The translations under genes and the position numbers were made by a program. The notes below the pieces were generated by a model, which saw nothing but the letters and a program-made list of their open reading frames with translations, was not told the DNA's origin and made no database searches. Of a stretch of 64,000 nt of DNA, positions 12,825-25,669 are shown piece by piece; position 1 is the first letter of the stretch; every line of letters begins with the position of its first letter. The stretch comes from Ephydatia muelleri (taxonomy: Eukaryota; Porifera; Demospongiae; Spongillida; Spongillidae), in NCBI GenBank assembly GCA_013339895.1, contig JABACO010000015.1, positions 4,831,533-4,895,532 of the forward strand, in the 5' to 3' direction.

Positions 12825-13936
12825 TGCTTGTTAAAATAAACTCTTAACAACAAATAGAGTTACCACCCTTTATTACGATTTTCAGCACAGTGGTATACTT
12901 CTTCATGCCTTTTGTTTTTCCATTACATAGACTTTCCTGGTTCGGGGAGCCTTCAAACAAAATCATGTTAGGTCACCGGCCATCTTGACCATTAATCATC
13001 GTCAAAGGTTTCAACTGAAAATATTAAAAACATAACAAAACCCTAGCCCTCACCTCATGTTAATAATTCATAAAACTGTAAGTTTATTAACATGTTAGCA
13101 AACTATTGATAGTTACTCGCATGGCAGGGATTTTATGAGTCTAATTAAAAACAGCCCTGGTGGAGTATGAGAAAACAGGAAGAGGGAGGGAGGGTTCGTT
13201 CAAATTTGTCGAACCTCCTTCTCCTCAGATCCGCCGTTGCAACATGGGTAACATGGGTGGACGGTCTGCATTTGCCGCCATTGCTATGTCGCTAAACGGC
13301 TAAACCAGAGGCTGTCTTTCAAGTGGGGAGAGTCAACAGTCTGAAACTTGTGATCATGCCAGCGTGTACAGTGTGTACTCCCAGGAGACATTTATGCACG
13401 TTCAAAAAGATTTATAAAAAATTTATGTTGCATGGTTGTCTTAAAAATAAACAAGATCGAACAACTGATTAGATAGCACCAAAATACCACATAGTTACAC
13501 AAATTGAAGTTGATGCGAGCGGTCATATGTCATCCATAAAAGATCCACCCCTTTTCAACACTGTGTGTGTATATTGTGTGTTATGTGTGTGAAAAATGAC
13601 ATGCATACCCATTTCACTATACAGTATAAATTATTCTATTCACTCTGTTTCCATTGGATTGTACAAAAAGAATAATGACGTACCCATATCCACTACACAG
13701 TTCAGGAGAAATGCAATAGCATTTGCCTATCTACTGTAATGCATGTACAAGAAATCAGTGCATACTTAATTTCAATCCTGAGTTAAATTAATTTAAAATC
13801 ATTTGTGAACACCCAGTATTTAGCAAGCTACCAGTTGATATATACTTACATGTGTTTACCTTACAGCAAATGAACAATAGTGTCAATAAACACAATGTGC
13901 ATGTATAACTATACTATCTCAGTGTTTATAGTTCTG

Positions 13937-16900
13937 TCATTCAGGGTGCTTCTTTGAGCCTTGGCCCAACACTTTCAAGTGGTTGAAATGACAACCTAGT
14001 GCTTCAGTTGTCGTATTAACATAGTGATATTTCACCCCAAATTCCTCACACGTCTTTTTCACAATGGGTGTAATCTTCATATAGTGGGACTGAAGAACTC
14101 CAGGGAACAGGTGATGAGTCGTTTGGTGGTTGAGGGCACCAGTAAATACTGTCCAGAACCAGCTGTCAGTGGCATAATCCTGTGTTGTAGCTATCTGCAT
14201 CTCAGCCCTAAATGAAGAGCAAAAGTCAGATTATTTATAAGGTTGGAGCTCTTTACAAATACAAATTAGCATGCATAAATCTTCAAATACATGCTTCATG
14301 TGTCACACCAATATGAAAACCTAGCTATTGCAGTAAAATGTTAGAATATGGAAACAATACTGTCTCACATACACTACACTAAAGTAAAATGCATAAATAG
14401 CACATTTCAAGTTTGAAACAGATCTTCTAACGCATTGTGTTTTTGAACAGACCATTTCAACGTGTTATTGGTCTACCAATAGCATGCTTTCCATTATCCA
14501 AAAATTGGCCCCATCACTTTAACACCAAATGTTTCGCAAACACATTCTTCATGTGGCCATGTGTTGCCAAATGTGCACAATTGCATGACCTCATCACATA
14601 CATCTATTGCTGTTGTGACAGCTCGAGCTACATCATAAACAACATGACAGCTACTCTGAGTTGGGATTATTGGCACTGTCTCTGACCTTGTATCACAACT
14701 TACCAATCAATTTGCATGAGATTGTTTTGCCCTGGTTTTGGCCATTCAACCTAAGGTAAAGATAGAACTCTGAACTGTACATTTAGCAATCGTGACTTTA
14801 TGGGCTGACCTCACTTATCACATGGGAGGCCTGGAAGATAAGAGCCAACCAATAACTGGTACTCATTTCTGACATGATATTTAACAGTAGCTGTTAAAGA
14901 AAAATAGCGAGCAATAATATTGAAGGTTTATGTGATATGTATTCAAACATGTCATATGATAATACATAATTCAGTTATCATATTGCAACCAATATAGTAC
15001 TCAAGATGATTGAAAACATGATTGAATTTAATGCATCACTGCAGAAGCACACTAATCAAGTGCAGTATCTTTACTACGCAGAGGGCATCTACAAGAACCC
15101 TCAATACAATTTTATCTAACACATTCGCAATTAATAATTATTGCTTAGCCAGGCAATGAGTTACATGAACCTATTTGAATACAATTTAGTCCAATGTATA
15201 ATGCAGTGTATCTAGAGCAAGATGACTCCACGTTAACCAAAACATTTTGTTGAACTGATAATAGCATGACTAACTTATTGCACCCCATGTAATACATGTA
15301 TAGCTGTCAAACCCAGGGATTCTGCTTCATTTATCAATCTTTTGGGATTTGCTGAGTCTGCTTTGTCTTAATTTGTAATTAGCTATATACATATTTCATC
15401 ATAAGTGCCAACACATTTTGCTTCTCTTGGTAAGTTACAAAAATAAGCAGAAGCCTAGTTTTGTTGGATAATGTCCTATATTTGGTAGCACAAAGGTTTT
15501 AATTAGTATCAGTTAGCCTTAAATAACTTATAACCCTTACAAACGAGACAAATAATGTTGGTGCGGATGTATTATGATAAATGGTTAAGTATCTAAATCA
15601 AGGGCCTCTAAAATCAATAGAAATTATCAACATAAAGGATGATTATAACAAATATTAGTTGTTAGTCTTATAAAAAGTTAAGCTGCAACTGGCAAATGAT
15701 TTCAATTAACATACCTCCATTGTGAGTTATTACAGCTCAATTTGGAGGGTTTTTTGATGTTCAATAATGGTTTGAGTTTAATGAACTAGTAATTTTATGA
15801 TTAAAGGATTGAAATCATGTAGTGGCATTAATTTAATCACCCAATTGATTATTTTTTTAAAATTGCTTAATATTTGTCCTGAATTTGAATTTGCTTTCAC
15901 CAAGGGGGGGGGGGGGGGGGGGGGGGGGAAGTTACCCCCTCTCTCCAATGCTCAACACCCTCAAACATGCCCACTTTGACCACACCACTGCAATGAATAT
16001 TATAGTTAATGTACACATTAGATATAAATTCAAAGAGTCACTCACTACAGCACTAGCAACAAGTCAATTGGATGGTGGTGTCATTGTTAAGAGAACTGGA
16101 AGGTAAAATTTGATAACTGGAGCAGCTGCTGATGTACAGTGCAGGTCCCATAACAACTCATTACAAAAGGGCCGATACAATAAACAGACTAGTTATTAAT
16201 TATGATTTACTAGCCATTATTTTATTATTTGTGCTTGTCTTCAAAATTGCAGACTTTGGAGCTCTGATGCTGCTTTAGGTTGATTTCATTGTTGTGCAAT
16301 ATGAAAGATGCATTTGCAATGATTGAGGTGTGTAGTGTGTGGTATGTCACTAACTGATCACGTGATCATAATGTATAAAGATTGCAGACCACACTGATTG
16401 CGAGCTAACCTAGTAGAGTAGCTACTAATCACTGAATGTTGCAGGTACACGTCTATATGCTTTTGATTACATTTAAATCTTTGGAACAACACCTTCCACT
16501 AAAACACATCAAAAATAATAATAATCAAGGAACAATGAAACTTTTCTAAAAAAGAATCATTTTTGGATATTGCCCCCCCCCCCCCCCCCCCCCCCCCCCA
16601 AGTTTGAGATCTCATACGTTTTTATCCATTACCCCTCTTGCAAAGATTGCAGATTTGAATAGCTCTTGATGAGTTCTACAAAGTCGGACAATGGTATCTT
16701 TTACTTTGTTTTCTGCCCCCCCCTCCCCCCCCCCCACTCACCATTATTCTTTACAATATGGTCAAAAATATTTTTATGAACTAAGGATAAAAGCTCCTAC
16801 CACAGTCGTCCAGGGCATGAAGATCAAGGGGATAATAAAACGATGGGTCACATAGGTGAGCTTTCCTCCATAGAAGATGAGCAGCTGGGTAAGTGATGGA

Positions 16901-19900
16901 GGGTTCATTCGGATGTTACCTGAAGGGAGGGAAGTCACATAGTGGAATGGAACATAATTGTAATGCACCATTTCTTCGTGCCAGGAGTAGGTGGAAATCC
17001 TGAAGATGTGTCTTGATAGTAAGCTGTATGAATGTGCAGTCAGGAGCTAATAATATTCTTTCTTTTCAAAGTGCATTTGCTTACAACACAATACAGCAAT
17101 GGGATATAGATATGCTGATAGAAGTAACGAGGGAGCCAATTCTGAGTCCATTTAATGCGTCTTATGTCTGACACTTCCTGTAGTGGTAAAATAGCTATGT
17201 GAGAAAGTAGTTAAAATGGGGGACATGCTTATCATATACATGTGCACTATATATGCCCTTCAATAGCACATCAAGATTTTATTATAACTTCATTATAAAG
17301 TACTAGCTTTAGGAATGGAAGGATGGGATAAAGAATGACTGTTTTAAACAACAGAAACTGTCTTAGAAATACCTGCCAATGGCTTGTAATTATTTACATG
17401 TACATACCACAGACATTAGTTCTACAGGTAAATATTATTGTAAAATGTTTTCTGTCTTTTTCAACTATGCCATATAAACTGGCTCTCAAATTTTTTAAAA
17501 AAAATTCAAATTATGGGATGTACTCACAGGTAAAAATGATTGAAACTGTCTTTAAATGCAGTGTGACATCATGCCACCAATTGAACAAGTACGCAATTCT
17601 TGGGCATATTCCAAAATATAAAACTGTGTGTGACAATTACAACTCACCAAAGAAGATGTTTGTATGTCAGGGTCTGCTCCATCAATATTAGTATACATGT
17701 GGTGCCCAACAATGTGCTATAGAAAGGGTTAAACATAATACAAACTGCGATATCATGGCTTGCTAAGTACCAACGTCAAATCGCAGCAATGTAATCTATA
17801 AATTTACATGTTGAGAGATGGTTCCTTTGAAACATTTAGCACACCTGGTAAGTCCAAATGTACATTGAAGCACCAATATAGAAATCATGAATGCCTCCCA
17901 CCAATTTCCATACCCATGGTTTATGGGTAACTGAAAAATGACTGCACAAAGAGTTATTGCCCAATACACTCAGGAACGTCATTACCTTGAATCATGAGTA
18001 CATGTCATAGCGATCAGAGCAGTAAAAAAGCCTGACACAAGGCCAAATGCAACTACAACAGCTAAACTTTCCTGAAACACCATCTGTAAGCATACAAGAA
18101 CCAATTAATCATGCAAATTATATGGGGGAAAAAAAAACACTTACTCCTCCAAGCCAGAATGATGTGGCTACCACCATAAATACAGCATATCGCAAAAACA
18201 TCCAGTAGTCAATCTTTGGATCCTACAATCCAAAAGATGAGGGTATGCGATAGCAGAAGATAGATGGGCAACAGCATACAATGTTGGCACTCTTGAAATA
18301 ATCATCGACCCTTTTCTTGACAGTTTGATAAAACTTGCTGAAATGAAAATGGTTATAGAAGTGAAATAAAACTTCCATTAGCTATCAGCTTTAAAGAAAG
18401 ACGATCATTCCATGCAACATCGACACACTCAAACATCTAACAATACAAACCAGCATAATGTATAGATGCATTCTGTGTATGTCTTAGTGCCTGTTTATCC
18501 AGAATACTTTTGCCTAGTCATTAGTATATAGGACAACCAAAAACCACAACATTAGACACTCAACATCTAATCCTAATACAGAATATTTAACACTCCTATA
18601 CCGAAGGCAATTTAGACAAAATCTTTTACCTTGGGGGAGGAAATACTGGCAGCTCATTATCCACCAAATCTCCAACGTAGAACTTATCCAATATCCTAAT
18701 AAAATAAAGCATTATTAATTAAAATTAACAACAATAATGCAGAGAGTACAGGCTGTAGGTCTAAAAGGGTACCAAAACAAGTAATAATTTGAATGCAAGA
18801 AATAACAAATTCTTAATGCTTTCTACACTCTGACCTGTCAACATACCAAAATTGAGTTATGCATTTTTTTTTTCTTTAGTAGTTAAAGATAGTTCTCTGC
18901 ACACACTAGTACATACTTAAGCACACTGCATGGTTAATACCATACCATGTAGTTATATATTGGCAACAGCAGGAGGCACATCACTTTGTGATTATTCCCT
19001 AGGAGTTTATTATGGGAACATTTGGAAGAAAATTGTTTTCAATGTGTGATGTTAAATGACTAGTCAGACTCATTTTGTAATTCCCTTTAGACAGGGAAGG
19101 TTCACTGGTAATGGTGCAGGGTCACACGTGTAAAACAAAAGCACGAAGACACCGCAATAAAAGTGCATCTCAACTTATCATTGATGACAATTACACATAA
19201 GGTGAGATGTGACCCTCTCGGCATCTGTTTAAAATGGTGTACTCCAACTGAGCTTAATAATTTTGCGCTATGCTACACCACTATACAAAACCACCTATTT
19301 GCTAACAAGCAAATCAATTAAACTTTCAAAATGACTGCTATAGTACGTTTCTTCTTCACATGAAATAGCCACTTAAAGTATGATCACTACACAGATTCAA
19401 ACAAAGAAAAGCATTATCCATCCTATATTTAGGAAGAGGACAGCTGTTCATCTAGGAGAAACAAACTACAATAACAAATCAATTTAAGATAAATGCAGTA
19501 AAAAACAAAAAAAACTCAGAGCAGACTCTTCACAATGAACTAGCTGTATGACATTGCTCATTGAACAGCTGAAAATTAACCAAAAGGAATATGCAATACT
19601 GGAGAGTTGAAGGAGCATAATTCCATATATAGTAATTTGTGAGTGTGGCACGCACTACCAAACAGTAATTGCATGCTTTTCCCAAGAAGGGCAAAAGTTG
19701 ACAATGTAATACCAGTGTGAATACTGCATTGGATAGTAGACATTAAAAATTTGATTTTATAACATAATAATTATGAATACTGATATACCAATTACCATGC
19801 ATTATGAACTCACCAGTAGTATCGTCACGTACAGAAAATGCTTTGTTTATTCTGGTCTTGCGGCATGCATTTTGTATGTTTACTCTGGTCTATCACAATA

Positions 19901-22900
19901 ATTACTATGCATACTGCTGTGCATCATCCGGGTGGTATGTTTGTACACCCAGGTGTACGGAAATTCAGATTAATGCCATTTTGATCTTGTGCAACAGAAC
20001 TGAAATCCAACAGCACAAGTATGTTTGTCATGCATTGTTAGCTCTGGGCTGGTCTATTTCCTTCTACAAACTTCTAACCAGTTTGCCAAAGTGAAGCTTT
20101 CCCAGTCGCGCCTAGTGTATACCTGGCATGCCTCAGAGGACCTCACTGTGGAAACTTGGTTAGAAGTTTTTATAATGAACTAGACCTTACCTATTTGCCG
20201 CCCAGACCTAAAAATGCATGACAAACTTGCATGTGCTGTTGGATTTCATTTCTGGTGCACAGTTACAAAGTGGCATTATTCTGAATGTCTGGATATCTAA
20301 GTGTACAAACGTAACCCCAGGATGACACCCAGGACATTGGGCATTAATAGCACCTAATATGAGGGTCAATTAACCAACATACATTTTGTTATTCTATTCA
20401 TAGCTATCTCAAAATCAAAATGACAATGGCCTGTTTCAATTCTTTACTTTGCTTCCATTGCATCCAGAGCCTCACCATAATCTCCCTTGAGTTAGTGCAT
20501 AGCTATGAGCTGTCTATACCCCCCCCCCCTCCCCAAACCCAAGAGCTATCTTTAACGCACATGGCTGTAATGGAGCGTGGGACCTCACAGTGATTTCATG
20601 TGTGTAAAGTGTATCCTGAGAATTAGACATTGAGATCTGTATTGTAATTATCTGTTATAGGTGCTATTTTTAACCCCATTGCAATATTGTTGTGGTGCCC
20701 TTGTACCTTCGCGGACTATTCTATGTTCCTGTGGTGTGTATTGAAGAATATAAAAGGTGGTGAATGTGTCCAGTGTTGGTTTCCTGTTTTGATGTGACTG
20801 GGGTCTATTTAAGTTTAAGCTATACCTCGGTTGTTCTATATCCATCGGCGAGCGTGCAAGTCTGACATTTGGTGGCTGCATCAGAATTGATCAGCGACAG
20901 TCGTTCGGCGAGACCAGGAGCAAAATACTCATTACTGTTATGTATGACCACTTGATCGGGTATAACTATAAGACTGTAAGTAAGACGATGGGTGACGTAG
21001 GGATAGCAGAATCGATGATGGTGCTGATCAAGGACAGGGCGTCTCAAGACACTCAGTTTGAAGAGAGGAAGAGACACCTACAAGCAGCTTAATTGGAGAA
21101 GGCTCAGAATAGATATGCTTCAGAAGCTGGTAGAGAACTTACGATGCACAGAAAAGAGAACCCCTGTTGGAGACGAGCGGGTAAAGAAGGTGAGTCCAAA
21201 TTAGTGAAGTTGTCGGAACAGGACGATATAGAAACCTTTGATGATGTTTAAGCGAGTGATGAAATTACGGTGGAATTATGGGCAGTAAAGCTTGCTCCGT
21301 ACCTGATGTGCAAGGCTCAGCTGCCTATGCGGTCATAAGGGCTGAGGATACGGGAAGCCGTCCTACGCCATTACAACATTTCCAAAGAAACGTATCGGCG
21401 GAGATTTTGAGAAGCACTCAAGGAGGGGGAAACGGGAGTTAGTTGGCTGAGAGGTTGAATCATCTCTTGCAGAAATGACAAAAGAATGCAAGAAAATCAA
21501 TACCATGGGAGGTTGATGATCCAGGAGCAGCTGCTAGACACGCTACCAAAAGGAGTTTAAAATTTGGGTGGCTGAGAGAAAGTCCAAGATGCCTAAAGAT
21601 GCTGTGGAACGGGCTTGCGAGCTCAGAAGCATGGGTATCGCTCGAAACTGACTGGTGGTAGTCACCAAGACAGGGAATGTCATAGAACATCCACAAGAGT
21701 ACAAGACACTCCAAGGGTGGACAAGAGACGGAACGCGAACAAGTGCTTAGATGGGCCAAGAATCACTAGGAGATCCACTGTACCGTACTGTTGCAGTACC
21801 AACACTCTTCTTTGCATATGGCTGCAAGAGGACATACGACACAATAGGACAGTCAATAGTCGGAGGGCCAGAAGTATCATACACTGGCTGTTCCAAGGAC
21901 GATGGTACACCACCACAACCTGGTGTCTGAAGCGCAGGTCCTGGATGCATGCGGAATCTGTGAATGTTTGATGTGCCCTTGGGGACAGTGTTTTATATTC
22001 CATAGCTATGGTGCAAAATTAGTATTGAGATCTAACTCTCTCCAAATGGATGCACTTCTAGGGGACAGATGTTCCAGAAACTACTGTGTGCAGAGTATTG
22101 GCCAAGTTCAGTGGCTACTAGCCAGGCAAGAAGCAAAGGCAGAGAGTCTGCAGAAGCAGCAACAATCAAATGTGCGACTGATCCAGCTTTGCCTTTAGAT
22201 ACCAACTCCAACAGGGAAGCCAAGGTAATAGCATTTTCTGAAGTGTTAGACTGCTCCTGCAATAGTTTTAACTGGATAGAGGGTGAAAGAATACCGTGCA
22301 TAAATTGGTTATGAGCTAATTCTTTTGCTTTCCATGACTGGTAAGGTAATACAGGCCTGTTGGCCAACATGTGCAACCTTGCTAAAAACTCAGTCTGAGA
22401 TTCAGCCTGTTTCTGCTGCACTGTGTGCAACTTCCACTGCCACTCCAGTTCTACTCCAGGAGGTGTGTACTGTTTCTTGAGACACTTCTTCACCGCTGCG
22501 TAGTCAACACTGTTGTATATACCAAGCAAACCCATTTGGCTTACTATGCAAAATGGCTCGTCGTTTTCAACAGTGAAACTAGTTCCTCGCCTTTCTTGTT
22601 GTTCGGAATGCCAGTTTCTTTCAGATAGAGTTCAAAGAGCTGAATCCGTATAGTGAAGTCAGTTCCTTTGTCCACAAACCGTGAAGGCAGGTGTATGCTG
22701 AACCTAGTGGTTCTTGGCCCAACACTGTCTGCTCCCACTCCATCCCACTCCTGACACCAATGAAGCATTTGAGTACAAACAATCAATCCATTTAGTGCTA
22801 TAGTTTAAATACTACTAGTGTGCATTTGACGTATAATATAATATTCAAGTCTGGTATATGCTAAGTTTGCACCACGATTGCAAATGACATGCTACAAGCA

Positions 22901-24868
22901 AAGACAAACCTCAACACACCGAAAAACTAGTACTACTAAATTGGTCATCTCCCACCAAGCAACCTTGAATTTAAGCTCGTGCATCTGCTAAATTCAAACT
23001 GTAGTTAGTAGGTTTGCATGACAGAGGAACTTGCAATGTGAGAGATAGACCTTTTGGTGTGGAGGTTTATGTGTATTTGGATGAGAAGTGAATCTAGTAT
23101 TTGGGTGAGATGCACATCTAGTACTTGTGTGAGAAGCAAATTAATACCAGGGCAAGAAGCACATCTAACATTCAATCGAACAGCCCAGAAGCTAGCTATT
23201 CACGGTCCAATACCTCAAGAACAATACATGTACTGCATTGCTTGACTGGGCATATGCTGATTTGCCAATAGCAAAGGGGATTCTGGTATATGCATAGCCA
23301 TGGTGTGTTTATAAAGCTGCTTATGTTATGCACTTTACCAGCAGCAAAATGGCCTTTCTGAACCAAATATTCATGGTTAGATCCCTCGAAATCAGATTTA
23401 ATAAACTTATAGTTACCAGTGTTTACAAACAACATGACCTAATGCATAATTTCATAGCAAGGTCTGTTTTCTGTGAACATTCAGGCAACGAATAATTTGT
23501 GATGGAATGAAGCAACCACCTTCATTGGACTATAGAGTGGACAGGGATACACTAGTAACAGTGAATGAGCAGGGATTGTACTAGCACATAAGCTACAGTT
23601 TGCTCCATAGTATACAAACATGTGATGGCATGATACCAATTGTGATGACTACAATGAGCATTGTCTTGTTCCCCATCTATTGGCCACATCAGCAAATTAC
23701 ACATGAAGGGAATTGGGAGATGACCCAGGCTAGTGTGGCTACCCTGAGCCCTGAGGTGCAGTCTTCTGTTTCAATCTGTTAACTTGGGGAGCATCACAGT
23801 AATACTATTTTAGTTCTCTGTGAAGGTGTGGTGAGGCTGATGGCTTGCGATGTCAGCTGTTGAGATTGATTCTAATCCCTTCTCTGGACATAGGTCATCA
23901 AGGTGTCTACAGATGCTGTATGACAACGTGCATCCCTCCCATACATAGCCACTAATGCAAGCTAACAAAGCTAGATTTGGGCTAAACAGAGCAAGTCACA
24001 ATTTTCAGTATACCTATTGTGTGTTTGGAGGGGGGGGGGGGGAGATGTCTTAGAATATGCTTTATGCTCTAAGCCAATATTTGTGCACACTTGTGGTCTG
24101 ATCAGGAACATTATTAAATGTTATGTCTTTAGGTTAAATGTACTGCATGTTTTGAGAAATTGATCAAGGTTTAGCATTCACCAAACTACACCTGAAGAGA
24201 CAGACAACACATGTAGAAGGTGAGCTGATAGGGCTGGCACATGTAATGAATCCGATTAAACCCGCTGCTATTAAGTATAGTCCTTATAAGACTTCATCTT
24301 GCTTGCAGCTCGGCTCTTTAGAGTGGGGGAAAAGAAAGCATGGAAACCAGGGCTCCGTTTGTCGACATCATAAAATCATGCTTCAAATGTAATCCCCCTA
24401 CCCAAAACACATAGACACTAGTTGCGCTAAACGTTCGAACAAGCACACGAAATATGATCAGGATTGGATAATCGCACGATTCGTATCGTCCTGTTTTAAC
24501 CTCGTGCTCACTGTTTCGACAACATGTACGCACACGTTTTTGCAACACATAACTTTATATACGTACTTGTGTGTCTCAAACGAGTGGTAAGACTCAAAAA
24601 GCTGAGTAACGTCACGTCCAGCACCAAGCATAATCTGGTCCACACCTCCAGGATGTCGATTCACAAATGAACTAACATCATACACCTGTGAGATGTGTTT
24701 AACCAGTTGTGAAGGCTTTTACTATTATTGTACCTTTCCTCTAACTGCAACGTGAGCATTATGATGACCATTCAGTTTGCTCAGTTCCTTCCACGTGAAT
24801 TCTCTCGGCTTTAACGGTTTAGATTTCACCTCTTCCGAGTAGCCGCCCCTCTTGTCGTCGATCTCCAT
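13937..24868 (-). CDS. Cytochrome b5-fused front-end fatty acid desaturase, copy B (complete)
   Basis: Complete paralogue of the desaturase at 459-6247. Exons 5' to 3': 24868-24734, 24685-24567, 18695-18630, 18337-18280, 18222-18145, 18083-17996, 17941-17845, 17716-17648, 17177-17085, 17023-16969, 16919-16801, 14890-14810, 14750-14704, 14207-13937. They sum to 1,386 nt (461 residues plus stop), the usual size for b5-fused desaturases. Motifs are HPGG (heme), HDSSH, HIVGHH, NGNIRMN and QTTHH, with hydrophobic membrane segments in the exons around boxes 1 and 2. I chose the ATG at 24868 because the in-frame sequence upstream lacks another ATG. Intron 1 is only 48 bp, while intron 2 is 5.9 kb and carries gypsy-type gag fragments and a palindromic element. 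Exon 12 uses an unusual GTCAGC donor. Delta-5-like specificity is inferred from family resemblance only. Confidence 0.9.
15904..15928. repeat. Poly-G tract (25 G)
   Basis: Uninterrupted G run in the intron between desaturase B exons 11 and 12. The paralogous intron of copy A has 15 G at 2488-2502. Confidence 0.95.
16044..16740. mobile_element. ~700-bp insertion in desaturase B intron 11
   Basis: Copy B has this segment where copy A has almost nothing (2625-2650). The word CACTCA occurs at both edges and may be a target-site duplication. It contains 27 consecutive C at 16573-16599 and a second C-rich run near 16717-16735. No coding capacity was seen. Confidence 0.5.
16573..16599. repeat. Poly-C tract (27 C)
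   Basis: Uninterrupted C run inside the insertion specific to desaturase B. Confidence 0.95.
19905..20347. mobile_element. Palindromic MITE-like element, copy 1
   Basis: The two halves are imperfect reverse complements, for example CTTCTACAAACTTCTAACCA against TGGTTAGAAGTTTTTATAAT. The right end carries CCCAGGACATTGGGCATTAA; the left end is degenerate. A second copy is at 52026-52423. This copy lies in intron 2 of desaturase B. No open frame of interest. Confidence 0.7.
20652..20866 (+). mobile_element. Candidate 5' LTR of a gypsy-type element
   Basis: This stretch begins TGTTATAGG and ends AAGTCTGACA. It has a TATAAAAG box near 20750 and is followed by TTTGGTGGCTGC, which looks like a tRNA primer-binding site. 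A gag-like frame starts about 120 bp downstream. No matching 3' LTR was found, so the boundaries are tentative. Confidence 0.4.
20988..21660 (+). pseudogene. Decayed gypsy-type gag fragment
   Basis: After ATG 20988 the frame reads GDVGIAESMMVLIKDRA. Broken frames continue with KLSEQDDIETFDDV, VKLAPYLMCKAQ, LRHYNISKETYRRRF and MIQEQLLDTLPKGV. These match, from memory, the gag (SCAN-like) region of sponge and other invertebrate Ty3/gypsy elements: an EQDDIE start, a KLAP.L.GKAQ core and an EQLLDTLP helix. Several in-frame stops and frameshifts show decay. It sits in the large intron 2 of desaturase B, antisense to that gene. Confidence 0.6.
22032..22786 (-). pseudogene. Second gypsy-type gag fragment, opposite orientation
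   Basis: The minus strand shows a likely primer-binding site (TTGGTGTCAGGAGTGGGATG at about 22742-22761). A gag N-terminus follows (HLPSRFVDKGTDF, RIQLFELYLKETGIP, KKGEELVSLLKTTS), then AAVKKCLKKQYTPPGVELEW, TEFLARLHMLANRPVLPY and AKELAHNQFMHGILS. This is the typical invertebrate Ty3/gypsy gag layout. The two parts lie in nearly adjacent frames with a break near 22540. No protease or polymerase follows, so it is a truncated relic within intron 2 of desaturase B, in the same orientation as that gene. Confidence 0.65.
22790..24300. other. Intronic sequence, no supported feature
   Basis: This is part of desaturase B intron 2. I found no recognisable exon. A 13-G run lies at 24030-24042. Confidence 0.5.
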
Positions 24869-24959
24869 CACGTGGAAATTCGGCCCTTTGTTTATCGCTG
24901 TAATGCGCTGTAATATGCGTCGCAATTCATGTTCGATCAGGCAATGGTTAATATCCTGA

Positions 24960-24973
24960 TAAGCACGTGCTTA
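24960..24973. promoter_or_regulatory. Palindromic E-box upstream of desaturase B
   Basis: TAAGCACGTGCTTA is a perfect 14-bp palindrome centred on CACGTG, about 92 bp upstream of the chosen ATG at 24868. Sites of this kind are bound by bHLH(-Zip) factors, and some desaturase genes in other animals are bHLH-controlled. Function here is inference. Confidence 0.35.
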
Positions 24974-25611
24974 TAGTACAAAGGATTATTAACTATTACC
25001 AGAGATTACCATGGATTTGCATATACTACGGACGCAGCTAATTAAGTCGTATACGAAATTAGGAAATAGTTGTAGATGCAGCTAAATCGAGTGGAAAACA
25101 GGTAACAGCTGACTGCATTTAATGGTACGTTCGCTGTTAACGACAAGTGGCCATCCTTTGCCTTGTTTTATACAACAGTCCAACAGAATTAGCAATATGC
25201 GCAGTCCGATACATTCTAGAGACATTTTCTATTCTCCTAAACAAGGCGAAGCTAATATTTTTGAGACGTGTTGCTGCATTTATAAAATACATGTCCTAAC
25301 ATACATATATGGCACAGAACAGTCGCAAAACACGCACGCTACAATCATCAGTAGGCCTATATTAAAAACTGTAGTTTTCGGTCTTTACACCTACGCTATC
25401 ATCTTGCCTGGCATAGGGGGAAGATATGCCATACTGTGTGGTGTTATGAGAGCTATATGATAAATCATGCCATTTTAATTCAGAGGTGTCGGAGCGTAGT
25501 TGCAACCTGGGGTTGGGGGAGGAGGGAGGGAATTCCTCCTATTTATATTCATTATCCATTCATTACTATGATAAAGAAATTTCACGAGCATTGGGTGCAG
25601 TAGCGGATCCC

Positions 25612-25669
25612 GGGGGGGGGGGGGGGGGGGGGGGGGGGCGCACAACGGGCTCTTGCCCCCCCCCCCCCC
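25612..25669. repeat. Poly-G tract (27 G) followed by poly-C tract (14 C)
   Basis: The G run is at 25612-25638 and the C run at 25656-25669, separated by 17 bases. They could pair as a G:C hairpin. Flanking AGTAGCGGATCC is reminiscent of the ends of small repeats. Confidence 0.9.

Larger units (their letters stand above)
13608..17180. repeat. Duplicated block, copy B (desaturase exons 9-14 and introns)
   Basis: Partner of 137-3085, about 13.5 kb away in direct orientation. It is longer because of a roughly 700-bp insertion in the intron at 16044-16740 and small indels. A G homopolymer lies at the same intron position in both copies, with 15 G at 2488 and 25 G at 15904. Confidence 0.85.

Noticed and set aside
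25122..25460. 112-codon plus-strand ORF upstream of desaturase B
   Set aside because: No motif and no supporting signals; it looks like a chance frame.
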